Source: Prevotella sp. (lineage in GTDB: Bacteria > Bacteroidota > Bacteroidia > Bacteroidales > Bacteroidaceae). From it: a DNA stretch of 51,546 nt. The translations under genes were made by a program, and so were the position numbers. Within the stretch, counting starts at the first letter, position 1. Each line of letters begins with the position of its first letter. The notes under the pieces are model-generated. The model saw only the letters and a program-made list of their open reading frames with translations. It ran no database searches and was not told where the DNA came from. Of the stretch, positions 14,932-24,832 are shown piece by piece. The stretch spans positions 1 to 51,546 of the forward strand of contig JALFCG010000144.1 in the NCBI GenBank assembly GCA_022771265.1, read 5' to 3'.

Positions 14932-17336
14932 AAAAATTCCTATTTGTATTCTTGCTCACACTCATGACAGGAACAATAGCCAACGCACAGTCAATGAGCG
15001 ACGAGGCTGTCATGGAGTATGTAAAAAGCGGTGTTAAGCAAGGAAAGACACAGAAACAGTTATATCAGGAGTTGCTGATAAAGGGAGTTACCAAAGAGCA
15101 GTTGCTACGCATAAAAGAAAAATACGAGCAGCAGCAAAGTGAGGCAAAGACAATCAACGGCAAAGACAACGTTGACACACAACGCGTCAACCCTGAGCAA
15201 CGCGACGACACAGCCAATGCACAGGACGACAACAAGGCAGAGGCTGCCCCTGAAGGCGGCATCAAGGTGTTCGGACGTGACATATTCAGGAACAGCAACC
15301 TCACCTTCGAACCAAGCATGAACATTGCCACGCCGGTCAACTACAGGTTAGGTCCCGGAGACCAAATAGTCATTGAGGTATGGGGTGCAAGCGAGGCAAA
15401 CATCACCCAAAAGGTAAGCCCAGACGGCTACATTTCCATACCTGACATCGGTCCAGTGTCAGTCAACGGACTTACAGTGCAGGCCGCAAGCGAAAGGATT
15501 CGCGGGAAACTGAGCAAGATTTACTCCGGCATGGCTTCATCAAACGTTGACCTTAGCACCAACGTCAAGGTCAGTCTCGGACAAATACGCACAATACAGG
15601 TAAACATCATGGGCGAAGTGGCACGTCCTGGAACATACGCCCTGTCATCGTTCAGCACCGTGTTCCACGCACTTTACAAGGCAGGAGGAATAAGCCAGCT
15701 CGGTAGCTTGCGTAACATTAAGGTCGTAAGAGGCGGAAGAACAGTGGCAACAGTCGATGTGTATGACTACATCATCAACGGGCGCTCCCATTCTGACATC
15801 CGCCTGCAAGAAGGCGACGTTATTCTGGCAAGCCCTTATGACGCCCTCGTATTAATTCAAGGAAAGATCAAGCGTCCGATGTATTATGAGATGAAGCGCA
15901 CAGAGTCAATTCGCACACTCATCAACTACGCGGGAGGTTTCACCAATGACGCCTACTCTTCAGCCGTCACCGTTGAGCGTAACAACGCGAAGGAAAAAAC
16001 CATCTGCACCGTGGACGACATGAACTATGGAGTGTTCAAGGTCAGGGACGGCGACGTAATCAGCGTAGGTGCCATTCTCGACCGCTATGACAACCGCGTA
16101 GAAATTAAGGGTGCCGTCTATCGTCCCGGTTTCTACGCCATGGGCAAGGAGATAAGCACAGTGCGCGACCTTATTCAAAAGGCTGACGGTCTCCTCGACG
16201 ATGCCTTCACCAATCGTGGAGTGCTTCATCGCGAGAACCCTGACAAGACTCTGGAAGTACTGTCGGTAAACATCAAAGGAATACTTAACGGTACCGAGGC
16301 AGACATAACACTTCAGAAAAACGACGTACTTTTCATACCGAGCATCTATGACCTGGAATCGAAGGGTACACTTGAAATCATCGGTGAGGTTTATTCACCA
16401 GGCATTTTCCCATATGCATCCAATACGAAGCTTGAAGACCTTATCATCATGGCTGGAGGTCTGACCGAGGCTGCATCAACGGTACGCGTAGATGTCACCC
16501 GCAGGTTCACCGACCCCAAAAGCACGAAGAAGACCAAGGACATATCCAAGACCTATACATTCTCTGTCAAGGACGGCTTTGTCGTGGAAGGAGAGCCCGG
16601 ATTCGTGCTCGAGCCTTACGACCAGGTATTCGTAAGACGTTCGCCAGGCTATGCCCAAAAGATTAATGTCACTATTAACGGAGAAGTGGAGTTCGAAGGC
16701 AACTACGCCCTCAATGTCCGCAACGAGCGTCTGTCAGACATCATCAAGCAAGCTGGCGGACTTACAGAATTCGCCTATCTCGAAGGAGCACGGCTTGAAC
16801 GTCAGCTCACCTACGAGGAATACCTCCAGGCGAAGGAACTCATGGCAATGGTGACAAGCAACAACAAGGTTGAGGGCAACGACTCAATTGTAGTACCGGA
16901 AGTGACAAGGACTTACCCTGTCGGTATTGACCTCGTGGAGATAATGAAAAACCCTCATACGGATATCGACCCGGTACTCCACGATGGAGACGTCATCATC
17001 ATTCCGCAACTAATGACCACTGTCAGCATCTCCGGTTCTGTTAGAAAACCGAACTCAGTTGTTTATAACCCGAAGATGAAACTCAAGGACTACATCAGCG
17101 AGGCAGGTGGATATGCAGAGCGCGCCCGTAAGAGCGGCACCTTCATCCTCTACCCTAACGGTCACATAAAGGAACTCGGACGTAGCGCGAGTGCGAAGGA
17201 AATCATTGGCGGTTCAAAGATTATTGTGCCTCAGAAGGCAAAGAGCCAATGGAATATCGGCACGACACTCTCTACGGTGACTACGTCCGTGTCAATGCTC
17301 GCCGTTATTGCATCCCTCATCAATACACTTAAATAG
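14928..17336 (+). CDS. Wza-type polysaccharide export protein with multiple SLBB domains
   Basis: An 802-residue exported protein with a type I signal peptide ending at TIANAQ (21), so not a lipoprotein as in E. coli Wza. After a Gln/Lys-rich linker comes the export domain (NYRLGPGDQIVIEVWG near 138-153, PDGYISIPDIGPV). At least six SLBB-type modules follow, marked by GEVARPGTY, GKIKRPMYY, GAVYRPGFY, GEVYSPGIF, GEVEFEGNY and GSVRKPNSV. A hydrophobic segment lies near the C-terminus (about 780-800). It should form the outer-membrane export channel for the polysaccharide. It is the first large gene of block B, with its own promoter, and is 10 bases from the Wzz-type gene. Confidence 0.9.
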   Translation: MKKFLFVFLLTLMTGTIANAQSMSDEAVMEYVKSGVKQGKTQKQLYQELLIKGVTKEQLLRIKEKYEQQQSEAKTINGKDNVDTQRVNPEQRDDTANAQDDNKAEAAPEGGIKVFGRDIFRNSNLTFEPSMNIATPVNYRLGPGDQIVIEVWGASEANITQKVSPDGYISIPDIGPVSVNGLTVQAASERIRGKLSKIYSGMASSNVDLSTNVKVSLGQIRTIQVNIMGEVARPGTYALSSFSTVFHALYKAGGISQLGSLRNIKVVRGGRTVATVDVYDYIINGRSHSDIRLQEGDVILASPYDALVLIQGKIKRPMYYEMKRTESIRTLINYAGGFTNDAYSSAVTVERNNAKEKTICTVDDMNYGVFKVRDGDVISVGAILDRYDNRVEIKGAVYRPGFYAMGKEISTVRDLIQKADGLLDDAFTNRGVLHRENPDKTLEVLSVNIKGILNGTEADITLQKNDVLFIPSIYDLESKGTLEIIGEVYSPGIFPYASNTKLEDLIIMAGGLTEAASTVRVDVTRRFTDPKSTKKTKDISKTYTFSVKDGFVVEGEPGFVLEPYDQVFVRRSPGYAQKINVTINGEVEFEGNYALNVRNERLSDIIKQAGGLTEFAYLEGARLERQLTYEEYLQAKELMAMVTSNNKVEGNDSIVVPEVTRTYPVGIDLVEIMKNPHTDIDPVLHDGDVIIIPQLMTTVSISGSVRKPNSVVYNPKMKLKDYISEAGGYAERARKSGTFILYPNGHIKELGRSASAKEIIGGSKIIVPQKAKSQWNIGTTLSTVTTSVSMLAVIASLINTLK

Positions 17337-17346
17337 GCCAAAGACA

Positions 17347-18492
17347 ATGGACAAGAATGAATTGAAAGAAGTTCTACGCGAAATACAGAACGAAAGAATG
17401 AGACCCGCCGTGGAAGAAGGCACTGACATTGACTGGAAGGAACTTCTCACCAAGGCTTGGAAAGGAAAGAGATTTATCATCTCGACAACATGCGTGTTCA
17501 TGTTCCTCGGACTGTTCTACGCCTTGACCATGACGAGATCTTACACCTCTACCGTTACTCTTGTGCCAGAACTTGGAAAATCGGGCTCGTCATCATCGCT
17601 TGGAGGCATTGCCAGCATGTTGGGATTAGGAGGAGCAACACTAAATTCCACAGCAGACGCTTACAACGTTACCGTTTACCCTGAGGTTGTCGCATCGTCC
17701 CCGTTTGCTACCGGACTCTTCGACATTCGAGTGTGCGACCCTAAGAAAGACATTGACACCACTTTGGTCGGTTATCTTACCCGGGAGCAGTTCTCCATAG
17801 GTTCCATTATTGGCCTTGTCACAAAGCCCATCTTTTCATTGCTCTCTTCGGACAACAGCGATGAGGATGAGTCAAAGGAAAATCAGATTGACATATTTCG
17901 ACTTACACGAAAGCAGGACCAGATAGTCAAGTACCTAAGTAAATCTATAACGGTAGAAGTTGACAAAAAAACCGGCGAGACGACAATTCAGGTCACTATG
18001 GACAACCCCGTGGTGGCAGCAACCGTAGCCGACACCGTATGCAGTCGTCTTCGTGAATACATCACCGACTACCGTACACGCAAGGCTCGTGAGGACCTCA
18101 AAAGCTACAAAAGAATAGCGGAGGAAAGCCACCAAAGGTATTTGAAGGCAACAAATGCCTACGCCTACTATCAAGACCACAACCGCGGACTTATACTCAA
18201 CGCTGTGATATCTGAGGGTTCACGTCTTGCCAACGAGGTTCAGATTGCTTCACAGGTCTATTCGCAAGCCAAGGCACAAGCCGAACTGGCACAAGGAAAG
18301 GTGATTGAGGAAAAACCCGTTTTCGCCATCATCCAGCCTGCATCAGTGCCGCTGAAAGCAAACAATAGCAGGATGAAAGTTCTCATAATCTGCACATTCC
18401 TCGGTTTCGTCCTATCAACAGCCTGGGTGCTCTACGGAAAAGAATACTGGCTCAAGGGCAAAGACCTGATTGATGAAGTGAGAAAGAAATAG
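17347..18492 (+). CDS. Wzz-type chain-length determinant protein
   Basis: A 381-residue inner-membrane protein with a cytoplasmic N-terminus, a first membrane helix (about 40-60), TSTVTLVPELGK of the Wzz domain, a Gly/Ser-rich GGIASMLGLGGA segment, a periplasmic coiled-coil (about 235-310), the Pro-rich IIQPASVPLKANNSR and a second helix (about 348-367). There is no kinase domain. It probably sets polymer length together with the Wza-like channel upstream. A TTG at 17308 would give a longer frame overlapping the upstream gene; the ATG at 17347 (MDKNELKEV) is preferred. Block A has a second, larger protein of the same class. Confidence 0.88.
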   Translation: MDKNELKEVLREIQNERMRPAVEEGTDIDWKELLTKAWKGKRFIISTTCVFMFLGLFYALTMTRSYTSTVTLVPELGKSGSSSSLGGIASMLGLGGATLNSTADAYNVTVYPEVVASSPFATGLFDIRVCDPKKDIDTTLVGYLTREQFSIGSIIGLVTKPIFSLLSSDNSDEDESKENQIDIFRLTRKQDQIVKYLSKSITVEVDKKTGETTIQVTMDNPVVAATVADTVCSRLREYITDYRTRKAREDLKSYKRIAEESHQRYLKATNAYAYYQDHNRGLILNAVISEGSRLANEVQIASQVYSQAKAQAELAQGKVIEEKPVFAIIQPASVPLKANNSRMKVLIICTFLGFVLSTAWVLYGKEYWLKGKDLIDEVRKK

Positions 18493-18568
18493 ACAGTTTT
18501 TTCGTTTTGTATGCAATAAATTGTGATTTCTTGAGTTATATTATATATAGAAAGAATCGCAGTTTATA

Positions 18569-19162
18569 ATGAACAATACACAAAAAACAGTAAAAAGATG
18601 GTTTGACATTGCAGTTTCTGTCGTGTGTCTTGTAGTGTTCTCACCGTTGTTCCTTTATTGTTATATTTTAATAAGGAATGAAGACGGCGGACCAGCCATA
18701 TTCAGCCAAGAGCGCATAGGCATGCATGGCAAACCATTTTTTATTTACAAGTTCAGAAGCATGAAAGTAGATGCCGAAAACAATGAGCCGGCTCTCGCTT
18801 GTCCTGCCAACGACGACAGGCTTACGAAGGCAGGGGCCTTTCTCAGGGAGCATCATCTTGACGAACTGCCTCAATTATGGAACGTTTTAAAAGGCGACAT
18901 GTCGTTCATTGGACCTCGTCCGGAGCGCAAGGTCTATATTGACCAGATTATGCGACATAATCCCAATTATGAACGTCTGTATCAGATACGTCCCGGTGTA
19001 ACCTCCTATGCCACTCTCTACAACGGCTATACTGACACGATGGAGAAAATGCTTCGACGCCTTGAGCTTGACCTTCAATATCTTGACAACTATTCGTTAT
19101 TGACTGACATGAAGCTCTTGTGGAAAACATTTACAAACATTGTGAAAGGGAAGATATTTTAA
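18569..19162 (+). CDS. Sugar-phosphate transferase (small PGT)
   Basis: A 197-residue monotopic transferase, the minimal size of the PGT superfamily. One hydrophobic N-terminal helix (about 11-34) is followed by GPAIFSQERIGMHG, FFIYKFRSM, LDELPQLWNVLKGDMSFIGP with the Asp-Glu catalytic pair, RPE and the LYQIRPGVTSYATL segment. It would put the first sugar phosphate on undecaprenyl phosphate. It is 76 bases after the Wzz gene, with no promoter match found in that gap, and is closed by a strong terminator. A second PGT, with a pseudo-receiver, heads block A, so the two may start different glycans. Confidence 0.92.
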   Translation: MNNTQKTVKRWFDIAVSVVCLVVFSPLFLYCYILIRNEDGGPAIFSQERIGMHGKPFFIYKFRSMKVDAENNEPALACPANDDRLTKAGAFLREHHLDELPQLWNVLKGDMSFIGPRPERKVYIDQIMRHNPNYERLYQIRPGVTSYATLYNGYTDTMEKMLRRLELDLQYLDNYSLLTDMKLLWKTFTNIVKGKIF

Positions 19163-19194
19163 GGTAGCATACAAGAAACGTATGCTACCTTTTA
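19161..19194 (+). terminator. Strong terminator at the end of block B
   Basis: A perfect 12-base stem, AAGGTAGCATAC (19161-19172) with GTATGCTACCTT (19180-19191), around a 7-base loop and followed by more T. It begins inside the stop codon of the transferase gene. Being symmetrical, it could also serve the arabinofuranosidase gene that ends at 19234 on the other strand. Confidence 0.9.
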
Positions 19195-19233
19195 TGTTAA
19201 AAACACTGATGACCGTATATTATTCCTGAAGAC

Positions 19234-21834
19234 CTATAGTTCAATTGCTTCAAAAGAATAAGGAGGAATTGAGATGACAAGATTGCCATTGTCGATGCAA
19301 CCCTTTTCACCTTTGACAACAGCAACCCTTTCCTGTGAAGGTTGTCCGCTGAATCCCTCGACCATACATGCACCTTTTAGCTTGGGTGCCTTCACAGTAA
19401 GCTCGAGTTCAACCGGAAGGACATTGACAACTTTAAGGTATCGCTTGCCTGTGGCAGAGTCTTTAACTATTGTAGCTGCAACACGCTTAGAGACATGTGC
19501 AACAGACACATCACCTATTTCCTTTCCATCGACATTGACAGTAGAGGCGAGAAGAATGTCGCCAGAATACTTTGAGAACAGTCGCTGAGTTTCATAGCTT
19601 GGTGTCAGGTCAATTGTCTCGTTGTCGAAGTATATCATGTCCGGATTCCAATTCTGGTGCTTTAGATGACAGAGCATAGGAGCATAGGATGTCATCTCGA
19701 CAATATCGCCATTGCGTTCAATGCCGCAGAGATGCAATGCCTCAGAGAGGGCACAGTCGATGTTACCGCGCTTGCTGCGTGCGGCATACTCACCAAGATA
19801 GACCTTGGGTGCCGTTCGATCGTAGTTGTCATAATAGTCTTGGTTATTAATAAACCATCCTACGCTCTCGTAGTAGTGTTCATCCACCATAAAGAACAGG
19901 TCGCGGTTAGCCTTTGCAAATTTCCATCCTTCGACATAGTCTGACGACGGGGTGTGGAATGGACCAGCTGTTCCACATATTTTGATATCAGGATAACGCT
20001 CGTGGATTGCCTTGCAAATCATCAGGCAACGCTCCTCGAAAACTGTGGAGATAATGTCCTCATTGCCAATGCCGATATACTTGAGGTTGAAAGGAGCCGG
20101 ATGGCCTGCATCAGCACGCATTTTCGCCCATCGGTTATTGGCAGGATCTCCATTCGCCCATTCAATCATGTTGCACAGTTCTTCAATGTACTGTGGCATC
20201 TCGTCCATAGGTATTCCACCCTGCTGCCCACCGAAGCCACAAGAGTCTTGTGAAGAGTTCTGGCATGGCACTCCTGCCGCAAGCACGGGAAGCGGCTCTG
20301 CACCTATATCTTCGCAGAACTGGAAATACTCATAAAAGCCGAGACCTCGAGTCTGATGGTAGTTCCAAATATTTCGGTCAGGTATTCTGTTATAGAGCGG
20401 TCCTACGGTGTGATGCCAGTGATAGATGTTGTCAAGACCATCACCATGACTCATACACCCACCTGGAAACCTGACAAATTTCGGATGCAGGTTCGCTATA
20501 GTTTCCGCGAGGTCGGAACGAAGTCCGTTCTTATGTCCCTTGAAAGTATCCTCAGGGAAAAGGCTGATCATGTCAAGTAGAGCTTCGGCCTTTCCTTCGG
20601 CAACGATGCATAGCTCGGCTGCTTTGGTGTCAGCGATAGGTTCAAGTGTCGTGACGTATTTCTGCCAGCCGTCATGCAAACGTTCTGCCGACTTCTTATC
20701 GTTTGGCAAAGTGTTGATAACAGCTGTCGCCACGGTCTTGCCGTTTTCCACTATTGCAATCTGAAAGCGCTTCTTCCTATTTACATTTACATAGAAGCTG
20801 AAGTCGTATTTCTTGCCGGCTTTAAGAGTCATGCCATCCCATCCTGTATTGTACAGAGTGTCGGCAACAATGGCAAGTGAGTTAGCGTTTGGTTTTCCCA
20901 AAGGTTTGTTGTTGACAATACGTGGCTTTTTGCCTGAAGCCAATCGCCATGCCGTGAATGCGTTCCATCCATGATGGTCTTTGGGCGTGTATTCAAAGTC
21001 GCGGTTCTGCACCAGTTCTGCATAGAGTCCTCCGTCGGCAGCATAGCTGATGTCTTCAAAGAAGATACCGATAAGTTTGTCACTGATTCTTTTCTCCTTA
21101 CCATTGACGACTTCAATGGATGCCTTTACATTACCTTTTCCCATCAGGTTAGAGAATCTTTGCCGGTCATCGTTAAGGGTCTCGTTCCAGAAGAACGACT
21201 TGTCAGCCAGCGATTCAAAGTATTTCTTTATACCTTGAACAGTCTGTTCGCGCCCTTCAAGTGAGATGACATTACCGGTTTGTCGCTTACCGTTTATGGT
21301 TACCACGTCACGTTTGCCATCAGCTTTGGCGTATTCCTCAGCAGTAGCTTCAGTGTCAGGAGAGAAATGCCGGAACTGCGAATCTGTAGATGTCTTCCGG
21401 TATTTTCCACCTTTTGTCTTATAGACCACGGAATAGGAATTGTTTCCATTCCTGATTATTACAGGAGCGATAACCCCTTGATGGCTCATCTTTGGATAGT
21501 CCTGTGGTCGCCATGTGGTGAGGTCGTCACTATAGGCTACAGCAAAGCAAGGAGCATAGTCATTGACCTGGAACACTGCAGCATATCCACCTTCATCCAA
21601 GGCGACAGCATATTCCGAAAACATCCTCTTCTCCCCTCCCCACTGTCCGTAGTCGGAAGAAAAGACTTGTGCAATGTCAACAAACTCGCCACCATTAGGT
21701 TTGCTCTCGTCAAGCCAAGCGATTCTGACACCCTCCTTTATTCCTGGAGAATAGAGGAAGACCTTGTCGCCGGCATACGTTGTGATTGACAATGCGACAA
21801 GAGCAGCAATTGCAATCTTGTTTCTAATGTTCAT
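19234..21834 (-). CDS. Secreted GH51 alpha-L-arabinofuranosidase
   Basis: An 866-residue exported enzyme that removes arabinofuranose side chains from plant polysaccharides such as arabinoxylan. A signal peptide ends near residue 21. Residues 30-160 look like part of a five-bladed propeller as in GH43 proteins (WLDESKPNGGEFVDIAQ, YSDDLTTWRPQDYP). A carbohydrate-binding-like sandwich follows (about 285-425), then the GH51 barrel: FVRFPGGCMSHGD, the acid/base Glu592 in IGIGNEDI and the nucleophile Glu682 in VYLGEYAA. It is about 200 residues longer than simple GH51 enzymes because of the N-terminal part. No SusC/SusD pair is adjacent, so it is not in a typical utilisation locus. Confidence 0.92.
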   Translation of the reverse strand: MNIRNKIAIAALVALSITTYAGDKVFLYSPGIKEGVRIAWLDESKPNGGEFVDIAQVFSSDYGQWGGEKRMFSEYAVALDEGGYAAVFQVNDYAPCFAVAYSDDLTTWRPQDYPKMSHQGVIAPVIIRNGNNSYSVVYKTKGGKYRKTSTDSQFRHFSPDTEATAEEYAKADGKRDVVTINGKRQTGNVISLEGREQTVQGIKKYFESLADKSFFWNETLNDDRQRFSNLMGKGNVKASIEVVNGKEKRISDKLIGIFFEDISYAADGGLYAELVQNRDFEYTPKDHHGWNAFTAWRLASGKKPRIVNNKPLGKPNANSLAIVADTLYNTGWDGMTLKAGKKYDFSFYVNVNRKKRFQIAIVENGKTVATAVINTLPNDKKSAERLHDGWQKYVTTLEPIADTKAAELCIVAEGKAEALLDMISLFPEDTFKGHKNGLRSDLAETIANLHPKFVRFPGGCMSHGDGLDNIYHWHHTVGPLYNRIPDRNIWNYHQTRGLGFYEYFQFCEDIGAEPLPVLAAGVPCQNSSQDSCGFGGQQGGIPMDEMPQYIEELCNMIEWANGDPANNRWAKMRADAGHPAPFNLKYIGIGNEDIISTVFEERCLMICKAIHERYPDIKICGTAGPFHTPSSDYVEGWKFAKANRDLFFMVDEHYYESVGWFINNQDYYDNYDRTAPKVYLGEYAARSKRGNIDCALSEALHLCGIERNGDIVEMTSYAPMLCHLKHQNWNPDMIYFDNETIDLTPSYETQRLFSKYSGDILLASTVNVDGKEIGDVSVAHVSKRVAATIVKDSATGKRYLKVVNVLPVELELTVKAPKLKGACMVEGFSGQPSQERVAVVKGEKGCIDNGNLVISIPPYSFEAIEL

Positions 21835-21907
21835 AATAGTTTATAATTAATTAAGTTTGTAGTATTAGTTATATTTTTATCCTTTAATCAAATAAGTTCC
21901 TATTATG

Positions 21908-23131
21908 TCAATAATTGATATAACTGTCCTTAAAGCCAAGGAAATACAGAACGCCGTCGAGTCCGATAGTGTTTATTGACTGTTTGGCGTTTGCCACCAC
22001 ACGCGGTTTAGCATGGAAGGCTATTCCAAGTCCAGCTTCAGATATCATTGGCAAGTCGTTGGCACCATCGCCCACGGCAATGGTTTGTGCAAGATTCACC
22101 TTTTCCACCTGTGCTATCAGCTTCAGCAGTTCAGCCTTACGGTGGCCATCGACTATTTCCCCTACATAGTTACCAGTCAGTTTGCCGTTTTCATCAACCT
22201 CCAATTCGTTGGCATACATGTAGTCTATGCTATATTTTCTCTGCAGATATTCCCCAAAATAGGTGAAACCTCCGCTAAGTATTGCTATCTTGTAACCATA
22301 ACGCTTCAACACTTCCATCAGCCGATCGACTCCTTCGGTGATAGGCATATTTTCTGCTATATCCTTCATCACGCTTACATCCAGGCCCTTAAGCAGTTGT
22401 ACTCGTTTCTTAAAGCTCTCCTTAAAGTCAATTTCTCCTCTCATGGCACTCTCTGTAATGGCCTTAACCTCATCTCCTACACCTGCTCTCATTGCCAATT
22501 CGTCGATACACTCTGTTTGTATAAGTGTCGAGTCCATATCGAAACATATCAGTCGTCTCATTCTTCTGAACATGTTATCCCGCTGGAGTGAGAAGTCAAA
22601 CTCCATTTCCGCCGACAACTGCATAAGCTGCGACTGCATATCAGAAAGATTCTTTGGTGTTCCTCTTAACGAGAACTCTATACAAGCCCTGACATTCTTT
22701 TCAACATGTTTGATACTTTGACGGCCAGTCAATCGAATAATTGAGTCGATATTCAATCCTTGTCCCTTAATTACTTTCGCAGCGGCAGCTATCTGTTTTG
22801 CAGAAAGACTTCTGCCAATAATCGTCAGGATATACCTGTTTTTACCCTGTTGTTCTACCCAGTCCTCGTATTCGTCGTCGCCAATGGGTTTGAAGTCTAT
22901 ATTGATGTTCAGCTCAGTAGCCTTGAACAGCAGTTCTTTCATAACTTGTCCCGACAAACCCTCATTAATCCTGAAGAGTATGCCAAGTGAAAGAGTACTG
23001 TGGATATCCGCCTGTCCTATATCAAGAATCTTTGCATCATATTTAGCCAATATTTCTGTGACAGAAGCTGTCACTCCCGGTCTGTCCTGTCCGGCTATAC
23101 CGACAAGTATTTGTTCTTCTTTTTCCATCAT
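21908..23131 (-). CDS. serB: Phosphoserine phosphatase with N-terminal ACT domains
   Basis: A 407-residue HAD-type phosphatase for the last step of serine synthesis, turning O-phosphoserine into serine. Residues 8-80 and 100-170 look like two ACT domains (QDRPGVTASVTEIL; ILTIIGRSL), which usually sense serine. The HAD domain has FDMDSTLIQTE with nucleophile Asp198, the ILSGGFTYFGEYL motif and VGDGANDLPMI. It is the last gene of the long minus-strand operon starting at 28239, 47 bases after queC. Two ATG codons stand side by side at the start; either would fit. Confidence 0.93.
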   Translation of the reverse strand: MMEKEEQILVGIAGQDRPGVTASVTEILAKYDAKILDIGQADIHSTLSLGILFRINEGLSGQVMKELLFKATELNINIDFKPIGDDEYEDWVEQQGKNRYILTIIGRSLSAKQIAAAAKVIKGQGLNIDSIIRLTGRQSIKHVEKNVRACIEFSLRGTPKNLSDMQSQLMQLSAEMEFDFSLQRDNMFRRMRRLICFDMDSTLIQTECIDELAMRAGVGDEVKAITESAMRGEIDFKESFKKRVQLLKGLDVSVMKDIAENMPITEGVDRLMEVLKRYGYKIAILSGGFTYFGEYLQRKYSIDYMYANELEVDENGKLTGNYVGEIVDGHRKAELLKLIAQVEKVNLAQTIAVGDGANDLPMISEAGLGIAFHAKPRVVANAKQSINTIGLDGVLYFLGFKDSYINY

Positions 23132-23178
23132 TCTATAATTTTATTGTATTTTCTGCAAAAGCAAGGGAAATAACTATA

Positions 23179-23835
23179 CTATTTCAAGTATTCTGTCCTG
23201 TCAACGAGTCCTGCTTCGCGAAGGGCTTCTTTTCGTTCCACGCAGGTACCGCAAGTTCCACAGTGCACTGTTTCACCCTTGTAACATGACCATGTCTCGC
23301 TATAGTCAATGCCAAGTGCGGAGCCACGTTTGGCGATATCGGTCTTGGTAATGTCAGTATATGGAGCAACCACCTTAACCTTCACATAAGTTCCTGCCTG
23401 TGACGCAGCGTCAATAGCTGATATAAACTCCGGACGGCAGTCAGGATAGATGGCGTGGTCTCCGCCATGGTTGGCTATTAGCACCTTGCCAAGTCCATTA
23501 CTTTCAGCAATCCCAACAGCAATGGACAGCATTATGCCGTTGCGGAACGGGACGACTGTTGACTTCATGTTCTCATCGGCATAGTGTCCGTCGGGGACAG
23601 CCTCAGCCCCTTCAAGCAACGAGCTTGTGAAATACTGATGAATAAAATCTAACGGTATGACAATATGCCGTATGCCAAGACGTTCACAATGCATTTGAGC
23701 GAATGGTATCTCGCGAGCGTTATGGTTGCTTCCGTAGTCGAAAGTGACCGCAAGCGCTATGGAATCCTTGTAGTCGTAGAGCAGGGTGATGCTGTCCATC
23801 CCCCCGCTCACGATTATCAGACTGTCTTTTGTCAT
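23179..23835 (-). CDS. queC: 7-cyano-7-deazaguanine synthase
   Basis: A 218-residue PP-loop ATPase that converts 7-carboxy-7-deazaguanine to preQ0 in queuosine synthesis. The PP-loop SGGMDS is at 10-15, the substrate region includes FRNGIMLSIAVG, and a zinc site is formed by Cys184, Cys192, Cys195 and Cys198 (CGTCGTC pattern). Length is typical. It is three bases from ridA in the same operon. Another queuosine gene, queA, is 15 kb away in this window on the other strand; queD, queE and tgt are not present here. Confidence 0.95.
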   Translation of the reverse strand: MTKDSLIIVSGGMDSITLLYDYKDSIALAVTFDYGSNHNAREIPFAQMHCERLGIRHIVIPLDFIHQYFTSSLLEGAEAVPDGHYADENMKSTVVPFRNGIMLSIAVGIAESNGLGKVLIANHGGDHAIYPDCRPEFISAIDAASQAGTYVKVKVVAPYTDITKTDIAKRGSALGIDYSETWSCYKGETVHCGTCGTCVERKEALREAGLVDRTEYLK

Positions 23836-23838
23836 TAC

Positions 23839-24213
23839 TTATTTAGCTGCTATCATTTCGATTTCCACAAGAGCTCCCTTAGGCAGGTCGCGAACAGCAA
23901 ACGCTGAGCGTGCCGGGTAAGGAGCGTTAAAGAAGCTGGCATAGACTTCATTCATGGCTGCAAAATCAGCGATGTCGGAAAGAAGGACCGTAGTCTTTAC
24001 AACATTGCATAGGTCAGCTCCAGCCTCCTTAAGTATTGATTGCGCATTAAGGATTGACTGGCGTGTCTGCTCCTTAATTCCTCCTTCGGGGAATGAACCT
24101 GTAGAGGGGTCAATAGGGAGCTGTCCGGAAGCGTAGATGAAACCGTTAGCCTCGATAGCCTGGCTATATGGACCTATAGCTGCAGGCGCATTGTTTGTAC
24201 TGATTGCTTTCAT
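23839..24213 (-). CDS. ridA: RidA family enamine/imine deaminase
   Basis: A 124-residue protein with the full Rid signature: IGPYSQAI near 13-20, [10 protein letters not shown], the catalytic arginine in [21 protein letters not shown] and the following glutamate. RidA hydrolyses reactive 2-aminoacrylate formed by PLP enzymes such as serine dehydratase. It lies 12 bases after mntP and three before queC, and only one gene from serB, so the link to serine metabolism is plausible but is inferred from position. Confidence 0.93.
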   Translation of the reverse strand: MKAISTNNAPAAIGPYSQAIEANGFIYASGQLPIDPSTGSFPEGGIKEQTRQSILNAQSILKEAGADLCNVVKTTVLLSDIADFAAMNEVYASFFNAPYPARSAFAVRDLPKGALVEIEMIAAK

Positions 24214-24225
24214 AATATTAAAGAT

Positions 24226-24813
24226 TTAAATTAATAAAATATGTGATAACAAAATTTTTACACCTATGAACACAAGGATTAATCCTCCGAACAGTTCGGG
24301 ATTAAGACGGCGGCGTATGGTAGATCCAAAACGAATTCCTAAAACGCAGCCTACGACACTTAACAATAACGAACCGACACCAATAACTGAAAGTGGCAAC
24401 ATCAGTTGGGAAACCGATGAGTAGCCTGTACATGCCATTGAGATGCCTACAGCAAGCGCATCGATGCTCGTGGCTACCGACAACATCAGTTGGGTAGAAA
24501 GTGATGACGGAACAGAATGGACTTCGTCAGAACCGCCGCCAATGACAGAGTCGCGAATCATTCGTCCTCCAATAAACGCCAAAAGACCAAAAGCAATCCA
24601 GTGATCGACAGCCTCAAGATATTGACTGAACATACTCGTGCCTGTCCATCCGATGAATGGCATGAGAGCCTGAAAAAAGCCAAAGAGTAAGCTCATACGA
24701 ATCATCAGTCCTGTCATCCACCTACCACATGCCACACCACATACGATGGACACCGTGAAACAGTCCATTGCCAAGGCTACCGAAAGGAATGTCAAATCAA
24801 ATATTGATAACAT
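24226..24813 (-). CDS. mntP: Manganese efflux pump MntP
   Basis: A 195-residue membrane protein with six hydrophobic helices in two related halves. The conserved acidic motifs sit in helix 1 (LSVALAMDCFTVSI) and helix 4 (ATSIDALAVGISM), and GLLAFIGGRMIRDS follows helix 3, all typical of MntP. It exports manganese to prevent toxicity. Its start is 19 bases after the TIGR02757 gene stop, inside the same operon. No manganese riboswitch-like leader is evident, since the gene is internal to the transcript. Confidence 0.92.
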   Translation of the reverse strand: MLSIFDLTFLSVALAMDCFTVSIVCGVACGRWMTGLMIRMSLLFGFFQALMPFIGWTGTSMFSQYLEAVDHWIAFGLLAFIGGRMIRDSVIGGGSDEVHSVPSSLSTQLMLSVATSIDALAVGISMACTGYSSVSQLMLPLSVIGVGSLLLSVVGCVLGIRFGSTIRRRLNPELFGGLILVFIGVKILLSHILLI

Positions 24814-24832
24814 ATAATATTGGATTGTTAAA

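Noticed and set aside
21280..21789. 169-codon plus-strand ORF opposite the arabinofuranosidase
   Set aside because: Lies fully antisense to a well-supported GH51 gene and has no domain features.
22013..22591. 192-codon plus-strand ORF opposite serB
   Set aside because: Shadow of the clearly coding serB frame; no recognisable domain.
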